The translations under genes and the position numbers were made by a program. The notes under the pieces are model-generated. The model saw only the letters and a program-made list of their open reading frames with translations. It made no database searches and was not told the origin of the DNA. Below, piece by piece: positions 10,330-22,026 of a stretch of DNA of 64,000 nucleotides (position 1 is its first letter; every line of letters starts with the position of its first letter). Where the stretch lies: assembly GCA_033964015.1 (NCBI GenBank), contig CM066925.1, positions 6,775,998-6,839,997 of the forward strand, given 5' to 3'. This DNA comes from Scolanthus callimorphus (lineage: Eukaryota; Cnidaria; Anthozoa; Actiniaria; Edwardsiidae).

Positions 10330-11380
10330 AAATACTCTAGTATGTCTACGTTTACTGCACTTTATAGTCCTGTGTCACTGTGACTCCAGAGCTCGTACCC
10401 AGAGGCTCTGATAACAGTAACTGTATCGTGATATTGATGATAATGTAAACACGATAATCTCTGGGACAATTAGTGTTCAATTAGTAACCAGTACTGATTG
10501 TTAGGTGAAAATACTCTAGTATGTCTACGTTTACTGCACTTTATTGTCCTGTGTCACTGTGACTCCAGAGCTCGTACCCAGAGGCTCTGATAACAGTAAC
10601 TGTATACGTGATATTGGTGATAATGTAAACACGATAATCTCTGGGACAATTAGTGTTCAATTAGTAATCAAGTACTGATTGTTGTGAAAATACTCTAGTG
10701 TGTCTACGTTTACTGCACTTTACAGTCCTGTGTCACTGTGACTCCAGAGCTCATACCCAGAGGCTCTGATAACAGTAACTGTATACGTGATATTGATGAT
10801 AATGTAAACACGATAATCTCTGGGACAATTAGTGTTCAATTAGTAATCAAGTACTGATTGTTAGGTGAAAATACTCTAGTATGTCTACGTTTACTGCACT
10901 TTATAGTCCTGTGTCACTGTGACTCCAGAGCTCGTACCCAGAGGCTCTGATAACAGTAACTGTATCGTGATATTGATGATAATGTAAACACGATAATCTC
11001 TGGGACAATTAGTGTTCAATTAGAAACCAAGTACTGATTGTTAGGTGAAAATGCTCTAGTATGTCTACGTTTACTGCACTTTATAGTCCTGTGTCACTGT
11101 GACTCCAGAGCTCGTACCCAGAGGCTCTGATAACAGTAACTGTATCGTGATATTGGTGATAATGTAAATACGATAATCTCTGGGACAATTAGTGTTCAAT
11201 TAGTAATCAAGTACTGATTGTTAGGTGAAAATACTCTAGTATGTCTACGTTTACTGCACTTTATAGTCCTGTGTCACTGTGACTCCAGAGCTCATACCCA
11301 GAGGCTCTGATAACAGTAACTGTATACGTGATATTGGTGATAATGTAAATACGATAATCTCTGGGGACAATTAGTGAACT
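10312..11380 (+). repeat. Tandem array, six units of about 180 bp, spanning the TRIM copy A 3' end
   Basis: Unit starts (gtactgattgttaggtgaaaa) at 10312, 10491, 10672, 10851, 11031 and 11211, period 179–181, a few substitutions per unit. The first unit contains the last codons and stop codon of the TRIM gene. Copy B has only one unit (25189–25345), so the array arose in A after the duplication. Confidence 0.95.
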
Positions 11381-11383
11381 AAA

Positions 11384-11785
11384 TAAGCCTGGTGCACACT
11401 TGGGACAATTAGTGAACTAAGGCCTAGTTTATACGTCGCATTTAATTAGACGAATTTAATTGATCAATTAAATTCGTCTGTGCGACGTATAAAATGGAGG
11501 TTCGTTTTATACGACGAATAAAATAAAACGAAGACATACTTCAGACGTTGTATACGTCCGGGGTCGACGTATACAACGTCTTGGACGAATTTGATTTTCG
11601 ACCTTTTTAGGTTCGTTTTATACGTCGTATTCAATTTAGCGGTTTCAAAAAGTTGAAGTCCACAAAAAATAACATAAGATTGCTTTGGTGAAGTAATCTA
11701 ATGATTTGTTTCAATTATTTTCCCATGCTTTTTTCGTTGCAACATAACGTCCATATTTCGTTATGGCGCTAGTGTGCACCGGGCT
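11384..11785. mobile_element. TIR element family M2, copy A, interrupted
   Basis: Ends aagcctggtgcacactt and gtgtgcaccgggctt. The complete form is at 25362–25574 in copy B and a related one at 62787–62999. In A the left part is replaced or interrupted by sequence of another element (about 11423–11635). Confidence 0.65.
11423..11635. mobile_element. Foldback element inside the M2 copy
   Basis: Contains several inverted motifs: tttatacgtcgcatttaatt against aattcgtctgtgcgacgtataaa, gttgtatacgtc against gacgtatacaac, and a terminal gttttatacgtcgta. Absent from the equivalent place of copy B, but not as a simple clean insertion. Related in its termini to 62467–62610. Confidence 0.55.
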
Positions 11786-11911
11786 TTAGTATTGAACTCA
11801 TGTTGACTCTTACGTCATAAGTGATTGACTGTTGTATATTAGAAGAAGGGGTGTAGGGGTGTTATGTTACGGAATGTTCAGACGGATAATCAAGGGAAGC
11901 GGAGTACCTTA

Positions 11912-12847
11912 GGGACCGGTCATTTTTTATCGCGCAGAGGATTTTAGGGGGATCACTTCATTGTGGGACGAGCGAAAGGGGGATCTCTCAAAGCCTGAAG
12001 CCCTGAAAGGGGGGACCTTCTCTAACATTTGCATTTTTGTACTTCACTTCACTCAATACATAATAAAAATTTCGCGCATAAATAATATCATTTAATGTAG
12101 TCTTTGGCAACTCGCGCAAGTAAGACACTACCTTCGCACCGTTCACAAGAACAAGTGTATCTTGGTGAGTAACAAACTCTACCAAAAATGCCCTACAGTG
12201 ATAGGCCTGGCGGGCAGTCACTATGTTCGAAAGAAGAGTAAGCGTCAGTTCGACGTTACAGGCATAGAAATTCGTCATTTGGGCCGCGCTTCTCGCAAAT
12301 GAATAAAATAATTTCGGCGCGCAATAGACCTCCTCGCCTTGGGCGTAATGTTTTCCCATTTCAGATCACGTGGCATTCATTTGAATAATCTTTCTTTGCC
12401 TGGGCTTCTTCCATATTCATATATCCTACGGTGCGTAGCAGAAAGACAAAGAAAGAATACTCATGGGAATGCCACGTGACCTGAAATGGGCAAAACAAAC
12501 AGGCAAGCCGAGGAGGTCTATTGCGCGCATGAATAATAAAACCTATACAGGATTTGTTAACTATACACAAAAAACAACGGAATGTTCATCTACACTTTCT
12601 CTGAGGTTTGATGAAATGCGTTTATCAAAATTCGGGCGCGCTTCACGCACAGCGAAAGAAAAATGCGATCCCCTCTATCTGTAAATTGCCTTCTACTAGG
12701 TCAAATAGGGGTCGGGGGGATCACGAAAACGTTTAACTGCTCTGAGGGGAATCACGTTAATCATTGTACTTGACCTTGCTTTACCCAAACTCCTAACCCC
12801 CCCCCCCCCCCCCCCCCCCCCTCAAGCGATAAATAATTACCGGTCCC
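11912..12847. mobile_element. Harbinger-like TIR element, 936 bp, TTA duplication
   Basis: Termini gggaccggtcatt and aattaccggtccc, flanked by TTA at 11909–11911 and 12848–12850. Copy B has the uninterrupted site accTTAcaatcg at 25684–25691. The interior is related to the left part of 19312–22517. C25 tract at 12797–12821 beside the right terminus. It has no transposase and was presumably mobilised in trans. Confidence 0.85.
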
Positions 12848-12949
12848 TTACAATCGTGTATAAAGTGTAATTCAAATCAGCAATAAAAGGGGAAAATCCA
12901 TGGTATAGTGCAAAAACTTCTGCGACAATATCTGACATAAAAAGCCGTT

Positions 12950-13130
12950 AATAAGCAATTACTGGCTGAGGTTTTTGTGATTTCCAGAATAAACATGTTG
13001 AGACAGGTAGAATCAGGCGAGGCCGTAAGGCCGAGCCTTATTCCACTTGGCGAGACATTGTTGATTCTGGAAATCATAAAAACGAATTCAATAATTGTTT
13101 TTATTATACATTGATTCAGTAAAAAATACT
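12950..13130. repeat. Inverted-repeat segment, related to 26200–26330
   Basis: Contains gagacattgttgattctgg and an inverted counterpart (ccagaataaacatgttgaga). A reverse-orientation relative with gaataaacaatgtctcgcca is at 26200–26330. Non-coding. Confidence 0.45.
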
Positions 13131-13185
13131 TTTTTTCTGTCAAGCAATTTCTTTTGCACAAGCGCCTTGTTAAATAGGGAAAACA

Positions 13186-13505
13186 TTCAAGTGCTCTATC
13201 CAATGATGCATTGCGCGCGTTGGATCAAGAATCAGCTAGCTGATTCTTCAAGAATCAGCATGCTGATTCCTGGAGACCCTCAAAGTGCGTGATTCCCAAA
13301 GTAAAGGGCGCGCTTTTAGCCAATCGGAATCGAAATAGTGAGTACAATGTATAATAAGAGAAATTATTATACATTATACTCCCTATCTCGATTCTGATTG
13401 GCTAAGAACGCACAATTTACTTTGGGAATCACTCACTTTGAGGGTCTTCAAGAATCAACATGCTGATTCTTGAAGAATCAAGAATTCTTGAGCATCATGG
13501 GCCTA
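13186..13505. repeat. Large palindrome between 13.2 and 13.5 kb
   Basis: Inverted blocks: ttcaagaatcagcatgctga, then gaccctcaaagtg, then cccaaagtaaa and ccaatcggaatcgaaatag, mirrored to the right around gagaaattattataca. Copy B keeps only the right half (25795–25930). Non-coding foldback element. Confidence 0.65.
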
Positions 13506-13527
13506 GGGCGAGCAGATTCGATTTTCT

Positions 13528-14690
13528 TAGGGACGGACCATTTGATACTTGATGGGGAGGGTGGCTGATTCCCCCAAAAAATCACAAGCAAGCCTCTGAC
13601 CTAGAAAAAAAAATATCGCGCAAGCAAGCTGGTGGCGTAAAAAATCGAGCAAGCTTATTCCAAAACTCTCGTCATTACTGTTTTTTTAGGGAACCGATGT
13701 CTTTTTAAACAGTGTTTTTTTTGCTCGGTTCGCGCGAACAGCAATAAATAACTGTACTTACTTTCAACTCATACGTCCAAAATTGCAGCAGCTTCGTGTG
13801 CATAAAAGCGGATGCTGTGGTGGCGGTGTAGTATTTACAAACTAAAACTGTTTTTCCAGTGACTCAATTCCTCAGCGTGATTTTCGTCTCCCAGAAATAA
13901 GAATTTCATTCACCTCGTTGTTTGATTTTCAAAATCGCGTCGCGCTTCGCGCGCATCGAGAAGCATAAAGCAAACTACTCAGTTGGTCAGCCCTTGTTCG
14001 TAAATTCGTGGACCCGCCACTGCCTGAGGCATCTTGAATAGCAAACGGCCTTAGTTGGAGATCTACAGACCAGTACAGATTTTTAACAAATTCCAAACAC
14101 AAGGCCGCTTTACTGATACACTAAAGAGCACTTAAATAAGAAGTAGAATCCTGAATCCGAACATCTTCATAGAGTGAAAATCCGAATCCGGTGACCAAAA
14201 ACCCGAACTGATCTGGATCCTATAAGGGACGGACCATTTGATACTTGATGGGAGGGGGTGGCTGATTCCCCAAAAAAAAATATTCGAGCAAGCCTCTGAC
14301 CTAGAAAAAAAATATATCGCGCAAGGAAAGTTGGTGGTGGAAAAAAATCGAGAAAACTCACTTTAAAACTCTCTCCTCTTTTACCGTTTTTAGGGAACCT
14401 GATGTCTTTATAAGTAGAGGGATTTTTTGGTCGGCTCGCGCTGCGCGCTCGACATCTACAACAATTAACACGCTTAGACTATTCCTTTTAAAATTTAAAT
14501 AATTTTTTTATGATGTTTTTATGCAGTGACTCCATTTCTTCAGCGTGATTCTCATCTCAAACAAATAATAATAATAATATCATTAACCTCGTAGATTTTC
14601 AAAATCGCGGCGCGCTTTGCGCGCATTGAAAAACATACAAGCAAACTTGGAACTTCTCAGTTGTCAGCCCCCGTTCGTAAACCCGAACTG
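13528..14690 (+). repeat. Two tandem copies of a roughly 470–490-bp repeat
   Basis: Copies at 13528–14015 and 14224–14690, both starting gggacggaccatttgatact and containing gacctagaaaaaaaa and a gcgcgctt-rich part. A third partial relative is at about 14800–14955. Non-coding. Confidence 0.65.
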
Positions 14691-14800
14691 ATCCAGATGC
14701 TTAAGCATACCGATTTCGCGAAATGCTAACATAACAGGAGAGCATGAAATAAAACTTTATTGAAGTAATCAATTGTCGTTTTGAGGGCGAAATAATTTCA

Positions 14801-15283
14801 TTGATGTCTCGAACCAAAAAAAGAAATATCAGGGAAAAATATCGAGCACAGTCACGTTCTAGGGAAAAAATTCGAGCAGCGAAACTGGACGCGGAAAAAA
14901 TATCGAGCCCAAAAAAATTAGCCACTTCGCGCGCATCCAGAAACATACAAGCAAGGCTCGGTACTGATCCGAACCATCTTCATAGTAGCAAAAATTCTGA
15001 TCTGGATGCTATGAGCAAACCAATTTCACGAAATGATAAAATAACAGCAATCCTATTGCTTACTCTCTTCTCGCATTTTGCGAGTGCTGGCGGGATTTGC
15101 TGGTGTTTTGTTCCTGTGACATGGCTCAAGTTCCCGTCCGCCCCGCCACCCTGTTGTGCCCCAACACCTGTTCTTGGTTCTTGCTGTACCAACCGCCTCA
15201 GTTCAGCCCCAGCCGTTCCTCCAGCTCCTGTTGTTCCATCGCTGGCTCAAGCCAACCAGCCACTTAGAGCAGACCACACGTAG
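14801..15283 (+). other. Open frame of 160 codons, no recognisable homology
   Basis: The first third overlaps the repeat of 13.5–14.7 kb and is basic. The end is rich in cysteine, proline and alanine. No domain, signal peptide or conserved motif is recognised. A stretch at 15046–15110 recurs at 17235–17300 in another repeat. I think it is not a gene. Confidence 0.15.
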
Positions 15284-15369
15284 ACTTTACCTTGAGTCCT
15301 TGCTGGTTAAGTGGCCGATTTACTCTGTCTCTCTTTGCACGTTTTGCTGTAGCCACTCGGGCTTCGCAA

Positions 15370-15782
15370 GTGTTTAATTGGTTGTGTACTGGACTTCGGT
15401 TCGGTACGAAAATTAGCTTGTGTTTATTATGGCCATTCGGGCCGGGCACGATTCACTGGACGCATATTTCAGGTGCCCTGTAGGAGTTCAATTGGTTGTA
15501 TACTGAACTTCGGTTTGGTACGAAAAATTAGCTAGTGTTTCTTATGGCCATTCGGGCCGGGCATGATTCACTGGAAGCATATTTCAGGTGCCCTGTAGGA
15601 GTTTATTGGCTGTATACTGGACTTCGGTTCAGTACGAACTTTCTCTTGTTTATTATGGCCATTCGAGCCGCGGGTACGATTCACGGAAGCATAGTTTCAG
15701 GTGCCCTGTGTTTATTTGGCCTTATATGGACCTCGGTTCGGTAGGGACACTGTTGTCTGTTTAGTGCCATTCGAGCTGGGCA
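15370..15782 (+). repeat. Tandem repeat, about 3.5 units of about 115–120 bp
   Basis: Each unit contains ggacttcggttcggtacgaa, tattatggccattcg and catatttcaggtgccctgt, with decreasing similarity to the right. Non-coding. Confidence 0.8.
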
Positions 15783-16148
15783 CATGACAATATAGTAATG
15801 GGAAAAAGAAAAGACAAGAGTGGAATCTGTGATTTTACTTATGGAATTGTCATCGCATAAATGCGTAATAAGGAAAAAAAGGCATGAAAGAGAAAAACGT
15901 AAGCTTTGGGTGATTTAGGGTTCACAGTCCCAGGGTCATCTAAGGCCCTTCGTGCCCGACTGTTGAAGTTGCGCCGGGACTGCGTTCTCCTACTGATCCC
16001 AGGGAGTGTCGCTCAACTCTACAGGCTTCGTTGTTTTCTCTTCTATAATGGACGATTAGCCGCCAATCAAGCGATGACGTACGCAATATTTCGTCCTTCC
16101 AGAATGGGAAGGGTTTGAAAGATTTAATCGAAACGGCGGCCTATCAGG
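15783..16148. other. No feature recognised
   Basis: No domain-bearing frame or clear repeat seen. Confidence 0.3.
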
Positions 16149-16601
16149 TACAGTAAAACCCGCATAAAAGAACATGTGGTTTAAGAACACTCAGGCTGAA
16201 ATTTGGTCAAAGAGGTACCTTATACATAAAAACACATGCAGCCTGAAAAATGAAAATTTTTCTTGTATAAAAAAATTGCTGCCAGTTAGATTTGAGTACA
16301 GTAACCCACTGTGTGGTAGAGTACCCAGGAGATCAATATGATGCGCTAGACCATGCACACACAGTTCTACAGCAAGAATTCCAGTATATATTTTAGCAAT
16401 TGTTTTTTAGACTTAACAACTAATTGTTGTTACTAAATGACTGTCACCTTTCTACCAATCAAGTACTTGATGTTGAGAAACAACTTTAAGAACACCTTAA
16501 GAACATTTTCAGGCAGATTTTGCAGAAGACACCCAATATACAAGAACAAAATCAGCCTAATTCCCCAAAACACCTGTTCTTTTATGCGGGTTTTTACTGT
16601 A
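16149..16601. mobile_element. TIR MITE, about 453 bp
   Basis: Inverted termini tacagtaaaacccgcataaa and tttatgcgggtttttactgta, about 25 bases, beginning and ending with TA as expected for a TA target duplication (Tc1/mariner-like). The interior is non-coding. Confidence 0.8.
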
Positions 16602-16893
16602 TCTCAAAACGGTGAATTGGGTGACGCTCCCGGGGACCAGCTCGGGGGAACCAGTCCTGGCTGATTCTGCTCTTGGTTCCGTGCGGGAGAAGTCTATCCG
16701 AGATTGTAGATGAGCAACACCCGGTAGCGGAAACTGTCTCGAGAGAGGTTCATGATCTCAATTTAGTCATTTGTGTTAGCTTTCGCCCTTGTGAAAACAA
16801 TAAGAAGCTCCAGTCAGACGCACAAATGAAATCGTACAGTGACGGGCGCCGTGCTGTGCTCTTACACAAATTATGCTGTATACTTCCTATTGA

Positions 16894-17526
16894 TAGTATT
16901 ATATCCAAACCGGCCTTTGTTCCACGGATCACTGATTTAGAGATGGGAACAACAGACTCCATTGTCCAGTAACCTGAGCAATGGTGTGGATCACTCCGCT
17001 GTCCAATGCACCCACATCCGACGGCACCCCGCGCCCAGCCCTTGTCCCCAAGGGAAATTTGAGCCATATGGCTCCCCCATATCTCATCCATATCTTACCA
17101 CCCTCTACTCATTCCCAATACTGTCACCATACCCCCTATAAACTATTCAAATCGGCCGAAAACATTCCACGGGCACTGAGAAGCACGGAAACCACTAAAA
17201 TGTGAGCTATGCTCACCTAGAACACATAAAAGAGCGAGCAATCCTATTGCTCACTCTCTTCTCGCATTTTGCGAGTGCTGGCCGGATTTGCTGGTGTTTT
17301 GAGACGACATGAATGAATGGAAAGTGAGAGGTGGGGTGGGCTATAGCTTTGGGGTATGGCGCTCCATTTAGAGACCCGCCCACCCAGCCCCTATTTTGGT
17401 ATTGTATCCACACTGGCCTTTGCTACGGATCCACACCATTGCTCAGGTTACTGGACAATGGAGTCTGTTGTTCCCATCTCTAAATCAGTGATCCGTGGAA
17501 CAAAGGCCGGTTTGGATATAATACTA
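16894..17526. repeat. Inverted repeat with about 100-base arms
   Basis: Left arm 16894–16993 (from tagtattatatccaaaccgg to aatggtgtggatc), right arm 17428–17526 its near-perfect reverse complement. The right arm ends where segmental duplication copy B begins. The middle contains a fragment shared with 15046–15110. Confidence 0.8.
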
Positions 17527-17670
17527 TGCCTATAGCTAATAGCGCTTGCAGTTTAAAATTAACATAATATTAAGGAATTGTAGGACTGAATTGTAAGCTG
17601 AGAGCGGTCGTTCAAATAGAGCTTTTTGCAGTTTTAAATATTATTTTTGTGTCATCATATTTTGATTCGT

Positions 17671-17798
17671 AACCTCTCGTCCCCAGGGATCTTGTTGATA
17701 ATTTTCAAAATTTTAAAGGCTTGTCATTGTTCAGAGGGTAATTGTGCCAGAGCCGCCATCTTGAAACTTACCCACAAGACCTTGAGGACAAGGTTTTT
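17671..17798. repeat. Inverted-repeat element, copy B
   Basis: Counterpart of 3166–3340 within the segmental duplication, shorter between the termini. Confidence 0.5.
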
Positions 17799-18071
17799 GG
17801 CTCGTCGCCTTCCGCTGTACAGACAACCGAAGGCTCGGGGAAGAGAATGATCTAGGAACAAAAGCTCGAGCTTTTGCTAGGAACAATACCAACGTGCTTT
17901 GCATATTTACCAATTAGACACGAGAATAAATGTGCGTTTTCTTAGCTTTGGAGTCTTAACCAGGTCCAGCACTGTGTACTTCGTGCTGTGGTGCTCCCTC
18001 TCTATTTGGTCCCTCCGGATATCCTCGATCACCTTTGTAGCCCCTCCGCGTCCGGGGCACCTCCATCTTTA

Positions 18072-18170
18072 GCACATTCTCGAACCCAGAGCTGCCCGGC
18101 TCGTAACCTCGTGTGGAAGGCTCTGGTGACAGCCACTGACGCATGCGCGAGATTTAATACAGAGCCCCTG
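18072..18170. repeat. Fragment of the 'cccagagct..ccggctcgt' repeat family, copy B
   Basis: The duplicate of 3618–3730, carried by the segmental duplication. Confidence 0.5.
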
Positions 18171-18690
18171 ACTCTCTCCAAGTTCCAATACATTTACAGG
18201 AATTTTTAGAGAGAGCCTTGACTTGGTTATTGTTTGTGGGCATTGGAGCGTAATTAGAACATGGCCTATTGAACAATTGTCACACAGCCATGAATTAGCC
18301 AATGAGAGAGGTCCAAAAAATGACAAAAAGCGGAAAACATATCAAGAAAATTTCGCCATATATTTCAACTTATTTGGAAGGCCTGTAAGTGTATTTCTCA
18401 TATATATAATGTATAGAGAATTGTAGCAGGGAAATTCGCAAGAAGTTGCAGATGTTCGAGAAACATCGTTCTCTTGCTCGGCATTTTGTTTTTCCTATGC
18501 CTGAGAGAATACCACAGGCAACCCGCGTGGATTTGTAAAAAACTACAGGATTTTCTTGATATGACCACCGCGAGAAATACAACGAACGTACTTACCGCCA
18601 AGTGAGAAGAATAATCACAGAACAAGGAGGAGGTTAGAATCAGATGGTGCCATTCACTGATAAAATAGCTGGGAAGGGCGGACAGGACGT

Positions 18691-18691
<1 letters not shown>

Positions 18692-18724
<33 letters not shown>
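18692..18724 (+). repeat. Poly(C) tract, 33 C
   Basis: Uninterrupted C run. The equivalent point of copy A (about 4240) has only seven C, so the tract expanded in B. Confidence 0.9.
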
Positions 18725-18727
<3 letters not shown>

Positions 18728-18785
18728 TTCCGGAAAGAGAATGTGATTGATCTCCCCTCCTATTGTACGGTAGGTCGGTCCCAGT

Positions 18786-19014
18786 GTACCTCGACAACCT
18801 CGTCCCCAGGGTCTTCTCGGTCGTTTTCAAAATGGCGGTTAGCTCGGGAGAAGACTCTGGGGGAGGCCGAGTCACATGACCGTTTCGAAAAAGGAGCACC
18901 TCGCTCCCATGTTTTCAGTGGTCATGTGACTCAGCCTCCCCGAGGGTCTTGTGCTCGACCAACCGCCATCTTGAAAATTACCGACAAGACCCTGGGGACG
19001 AGGTTGGTACCTCG
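18786..19014. mobile_element. TIR element, about 230 bp, copy B
   Basis: Duplicate of 4311–4540 with the same inverted termini and a few substitutions. Confidence 0.7.
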
Positions 19015-19455
19015 ATACATAACACTTACACGGCCAGTATGACTCGTACCCAGAGCTCCTCGCATATCAATTTTTGGTCGGGGATGATCGTCGGAAATTT
19101 TCAGTTTCACCCCTAAAAGATACCAAATATGGCGTGGCTCAAATAATTTGTTACCCTAAAAGATGAGGCCTTATGTCAGGTTAATTGATTATGTGCCAAG
19201 TAGGCGCGAAGGAGATAGGTTACAGGTAAAATATATCCTTAAAAAAATTTCCGAGTTTGACTAAAAAGCTCCCTTTAATGTTGTCTAATTTATCGTCTTC
19301 TCATCGAGTAAGGGACCGGTCATTATTTATCGCCTGGGGATCGAAAGGGGGGATCTCTCAAAGCTGGAAGCCCTGAAAGGGGGGACCACAATAAATTTTC
19401 TAAATAGTTATTCCAGCAACTTCTCTAACATTTGCAGTTTTGTACTTCACTTCAC

Positions 19456-19827
19456 CAAGAGTACATAAATAAGAGTGTACAACATGACAATAGGGCGTGA
19501 GAGAACCTTTAGACAGACCTCGTTATTTTTAGATTGACACTTAGTCTTATCTATACATCCCCTAAGGCCACGCACGTCAGAGAACAACAAAGGCAGAAAA
19601 CCAATAGGCCTAATTAAAGAATACAGTTTTGCAAGAGCGTGCGTATCGGTTGAGCGGTTGTAAATACCGACGTTTTTATGAGCTCCTGATGAAATGAATT
19701 TGATTGGCTACAAAACAATAGCTTTGCAATTTGGCGAGAAAAATAGTTCTAAAAGTAACTAGGTCTGTGCAAAGGATCTCTCACAAATACCATATCGGAG
19801 TTGTTCACTCTTAATTATGTACTCTTG
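19456..19827. mobile_element. TIR MITE, 372 bp, with 7-base target duplication
   Basis: Termini caagagtacataaataagag and ctcttaattatgtactcttg. Flanked by ACTTCAC at 19449–19455 and 19828–19834. Copy A has the empty site with a single ACTTCAC at 5059–5065. A 7–8-base duplication would suit hAT or a similar superfamily; no transposase is present. Confidence 0.85.
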
Positions 19828-20793
19828 ACTTCACTCAATACATAATAAAAATTTCACTCGCGCAACGAAGACACTACCTTCACACTTTCACAAGAACAAG
19901 TGTATCTTGGCGAGGAAAAACAACTCTACCAAAAATGCCCTGCAGTGATAGGCCTGGCGGACAGTCACTATGTTCGAAAGAAGAGTAAGCGTGAGTTCAG
20001 CGTTACAGGCGTATGAAATTCGTTATTTTGGTCGCGCCTCACCCAAATGAATAACAATAATTTCGTCATTTCGGTGCGCGATTGCGCGCATGAATAATAC
20101 AATCTACAGGATATTTGTTTACTATACACACAAAAAATGGAATGTTCATCTACACTTTCTCTGAGACTGGATGAAATTTTTATCAAATGTTTATCAAAGT
20201 TCGGGCGCGCTTCACGCGCAAAGGAAAATGCGATCCCCTCTATCTGTAAATTGTCTTCTGCTAGGTCAAATAGGGGTCGGGGGTATCCCGAAAACGTTTA
20301 ACTGCTCTGAGGGGGGATCACATTAATCATTGTACTTATAGAGGGAGGATCACTGCGTTTTGACCTTGTATTAGGGAACTGTCATTATTTACCGAGGGAG
20401 GAGGGCCATGTTTTTGTCGAACAGTGCTCGAAAAATAAATTGACCCTCCCTTAAAAGTACCTTTAAAAAATGTGACTCTCCCCTAAATAGACCTGAAAAC
20501 ATGTGAACCTCCCCTCTATCTGTTTTTAGTAAGAAGTCATTTTACCGCCTGGATCGTGACTTCGATCTAATGTTAGCCCGCGACTCGATCATATTTAACC
20601 CCAAGAACATAAACTTCATTACTATTATTATAACTTTGGAGAGCATTGAGTGCAAAAAGCGGGAATTATGTCACCATCATAACGCCGATTTACGCGCGCG
20701 GGCTCTTATATTAGAGCTCGCCAACATGATAGTACGCCACAATGCTCGCCAAAGTTATAATAATGTAGTTTTGAACCGCTACTTAGGCAAAAC

Positions 20794-20997
20794 TTAGTCT
20801 CCTTTCTGTTCGGCGAAATAAACATCAACGGATGAATTTTGAGCATTGCGCGCCTGAACACGTTTCAAGAGGCTGCACAGAGGACATGCGTGTTCTAACA
20901 CAGACGTGAGCAAAGCATTGTAAATGCGCGATCTTTGGCTATATAGATAGAGAGAACAGGCTTTCCAAGCTGTGCACGTCCCTCCAGAACTGATCAC
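20794..20997 (-). pseudogene. Possible LINE reverse transcriptase C-terminal fragment, copy B
   Basis: Counterpart of 6055–6255 with further changes (ALLTSVLEHACPLCSLLKRV). Carried along by the segmental duplication. Confidence 0.4.
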
Positions 20998-21898
20998 GTA
21001 CAGTAGGCTACTGACATCATCTTCGCGTGCATCATTCTCAATGTCTTCGCCATCAGAATCTTCTCTTTCCTGGTTTCCTTTTGTATCACTGTCACTCTCC
21101 TCATAGCCTGCATCACTGTCTGCATCGTTCTCACTTTCCTCACTCTATTATATGCTTGTAACGTCGAACTCACGCTGACCTAATGTGTCAGTTCTTTGGA
21201 AAATAGTGACTGGCCGCCAGGCTTTTTTGTGGGGGCAACCTTTTAAAATGCAACCTTTGCGAGCGTTAAAACTGTATTAGAGGTATTCCTTTTGCGCGAG
21301 GAGCGCGGCTAAATTTTTTAATGCACATGATATAGAAGTTGCTGTAATAACTCCTTAGAACCGTTCTTGTGGTCCCCTCTTCCAGGGCATCAGGCTGCGA
21401 GAGATCCCCTTTTCACTCACACAAAAAAAAAATCCTCAGCCCCTATCCCAGGCGATAAATAATGACTGAAAAAATACATTTCACTGTATCGCTTACGTAC
21501 ATCTCTCTTACTGACCCTTACTGATACGCGAAAACATAAATGGCCTACAAATTCAAACATCTAGTCAATCTAGGGCTATTTGTCTACAGGCCCTACAGTC
21601 AACAATCGGCACAATTTATCCGTAGTTGCGAGAATCCAAAGTCGAATTTTTTTTTGCTAGTTCCGTGAGCCGGTACGTTTTAAGAATCCGAAAATCCGCT
21701 CGATTTTTTCTTAAAATCCGTATAATCCGTGTGCTATTGAGGCTCAAATCCACCGATCAGCAAACCTATTCACCCCCCCCCCCCCCCCCTTACTGTCTTC
21801 ATCACTTTCGAATTCTTCGAAGACTAGTGCATCTTCGCCCTTTTCAGCCTCGTCTCCCGTAACCCTATCCTTCTTCTTCGGTGTCAGTCCTTGCATAG

Positions 21899-22026
21899 GC
21901 CTGGTTTCCATATAGTCTTATCTGTCGTATCGGTCTCATCAGTCGACCGTGAAACAATGGAAATTGGAATTATTCTTTGTTTCACGGTTGACTAATGCGA
22001 CTGATAACACTATATGGAAACTAGGC
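21899..22026. mobile_element. MITE family M1, copy B
   Basis: Counterpart of 7134–7262 in the segmental duplication. Here the right arm retains the full actatatggaaactaggc. Confidence 0.75.

Larger units (their letters stand above)
1117..13525 (+). repeat. Segmental duplication, copy A
   Basis: Collinear with 17524–25978. The pairing runs through the leader at 1117–1223, the block 3111–4837, the nested elements to about 7860, the TRIM-NHL gene and its 3' flank, and stops near the shared motif catcatgggcctagggcg at 13500–13520. Most blocks look well over 90% identical by eye. Copy A is longer because it carries the 1.9-kb repeat (1224–3110), the 3' tandem array (10312–11380), an insertion near 11423–11635, the element 11912–12847 and a palindrome near 13186–13505. 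Confidence 0.85.

Noticed and set aside
10312..11380. rDNA-spacer or satellite array
   Set aside because: Only six units, each matching the single-copy 3' flank of the TRIM gene, so it is a local gene-end amplification.
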